A stretch of 64,000 nt of DNA from Primorskyibacter sedentarius. GTDB taxonomy: Bacteria; Pseudomonadota; Alphaproteobacteria; Rhodobacterales; Rhodobacteraceae. Shown piece after piece: positions 63,370-64,000 of the stretch. The stretch spans positions 62,001 through 126,000 of the forward strand of contig NZ_SLZU01000006.1 in NCBI RefSeq assembly GCF_004342065.1, written 5' to 3'. The notes below the pieces were generated by a model that worked only from the letters and a program-made list of their open reading frames with translations, was not told the DNA's origin and made no database searches. The number at the start of each line of letters is the position of its first letter. Position 1 is the first letter of the stretch. The translations under genes and the position numbers were made by a program.

Positions 63370-64000
63370 TGGCGCTTGAAGACGCAAAAACCCAGATTGA
63401 CCATGCCTTCACGCGCGACGACCCAAGGGGGCTGAGCTACGAGAATGCCTTTGGCGGCGCACCGTCCTTCCTGCGGCGGCGTTACACCAAGGACCTGACC
63501 GGCGTCGATATTGCCGTGACGGGCGTGCCTTTCGATCAGGCCGTGACCAACCGGCCGGGCACACGGCTTGGCCCGCGCGCGATTCGCGAGGCGAGCCTCC
63601 TGCAACCCTATGACCCGCCCTATGGCTGGGGTTTCGATCCGCTGAGCGAAATGACCGTGGTGGATTATGGTGACCTGGCCTTTGACTATGCCAAAGTGTC
63701 GGAATTCCCGGCAGCCCTGGAGGCGCATGCGACAAAGATCGTGGGTTCTGGCGCGGCGATGGTCACGCTGGGGGGCGATCACTTCATCACCCTGCCGCTG
63801 TTGAAGGCGCATGTGGCAAAGCATGGCCCGCTCGCGCTGGTGCAATTCGATGCCCATTCCGACAGCTGGGCCGATGACGACATGGACCGGATCGACCACG
63901 GTACATTCGTCTACAAGGCGGTGAAACTGGGGTTGATCGACCCGGCGCGCTCTGTCCAGATCGGTATCCGGACGACGAATCCCGACACGATGGGCCTAAA
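63369..64000 (+). CDS. Agmatinase/ureohydrolase family, 5' part
   Basis: The N-terminal about 210 residues of a ureohydrolase (agmatinase, guanidinobutyrase or related), running off the window edge. The manganese-binding motif GGDHFITLPLLK and DAHSD are visible, with the substrate and metal residues DHG at RIDHGTFVYK. The ATG at 63369 overlaps the M20 gene stop by one base, so the two enzymes are co-expressed and may act on one nitrogen compound. Confidence 0.88.
   Translation, partial: MALEDAKTQIDHAFTRDDPRGLSYENAFGGAPSFLRRRYTKDLTGVDIAVTGVPFDQAVTNRPGTRLGPRAIREASLLQPYDPPYGWGFDPLSEMTVVDYGDLAFDYAKVSEFPAALEAHATKIVGSGAAMVTLGGDHFITLPLLKAHVAKHGPLALVQFDAHSDSWADDDMDRIDHGTFVYKAVKLGLIDPARSVQIGIRTTNPDTMGL

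Overview
The window looks like chromosomal DNA of a marine Rhodobacterales (Roseobacter-group) alphaproteobacterium. The base composition is high in G+C. A complete Rhodobacter-type gene transfer agent (GTA) cluster is present, together with a lipoylated PdhB in a pdhA-pdhB-pdhC operon, LacI/CceR-type operators next to sugar-metabolism genes, a Mur-like Fur protein, a VPLPA-CTERM surface protein and catabolic genes for marine osmolytes. I see no insertion sequence, CRISPR array, rRNA or convincing tRNA.

Layout. 1-0.8 kb: 3' part of mltG. 0.8-15.2 kb: the GTA structural cluster g1 to g15 (including g3.5 and g10.1), all on the + strand and mostly with touching or overlapping ends. It is preceded by a good sigma-70-like promoter that runs directly into an intrinsic terminator, and a second terminator-like structure follows the capsid gene. 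15.2-25.3 kb: a small DksA-type protein, cysE, the pyruvate dehydrogenase operon, an FtsB-like protein, class I fructose-bisphosphate aldolase, phosphoglycerate kinase and two cyclophilins. 25.3-31 kb: an ABC importer of the spermidine/putrescine type with a hydantoin/Asp-Glu racemase-family enzyme and a divergent GntR regulator. 31-36.7 kb: a DUF3179 protein, a FemAB/GNAT-like protein, a possible 41-residue membrane peptide, tyrS, a secreted VPLPA-CTERM protein with a Cys/Gln pair like that of thioester domains, and anmK.

36.9-42.8 kb: zwf-pgl-pgi and eno. Both carry the same perfect palindrome GTTAGCGCTAAC upstream, and two degenerate copies lie upstream of the aldolase gene, which suggests one regulator for glycolysis, Entner-Doudoroff and gluconeogenesis. 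An A+T-richer island between pgi and eno holds an orphan 80-residue gene behind a perfect palindrome. 42.8-46 kb: an EamA permease, a Fur/Mur regulator and an RhlE-type RNA helicase.

46.2-55.1 kb: a tight six-gene unit on the - strand (FAD/GcvT oxidoreductase, GlxA-type AraC regulator, CuyA-like cysteate lyase, DegT aminotransferase, Asp/Glu racemase, HisD paralogue), preceded by a co-directional LysR gene. The enzyme set fits conversion of an amino alcohol such as cysteinolate to cysteate, then to pyruvate and sulfite. This is the most interesting metabolic hypothesis in the window and it is inference. 55.3-59.7 kb: a PepSY membrane protein with a CPYC-containing secreted protein, a three-gene overlapping membrane/NmrA operon and a glycine-zipper lipoprotein. 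60.2-64 kb: a ferric-iron-type binding protein, mazG, an M20 amidohydrolase and a truncated agmatinase-family gene.
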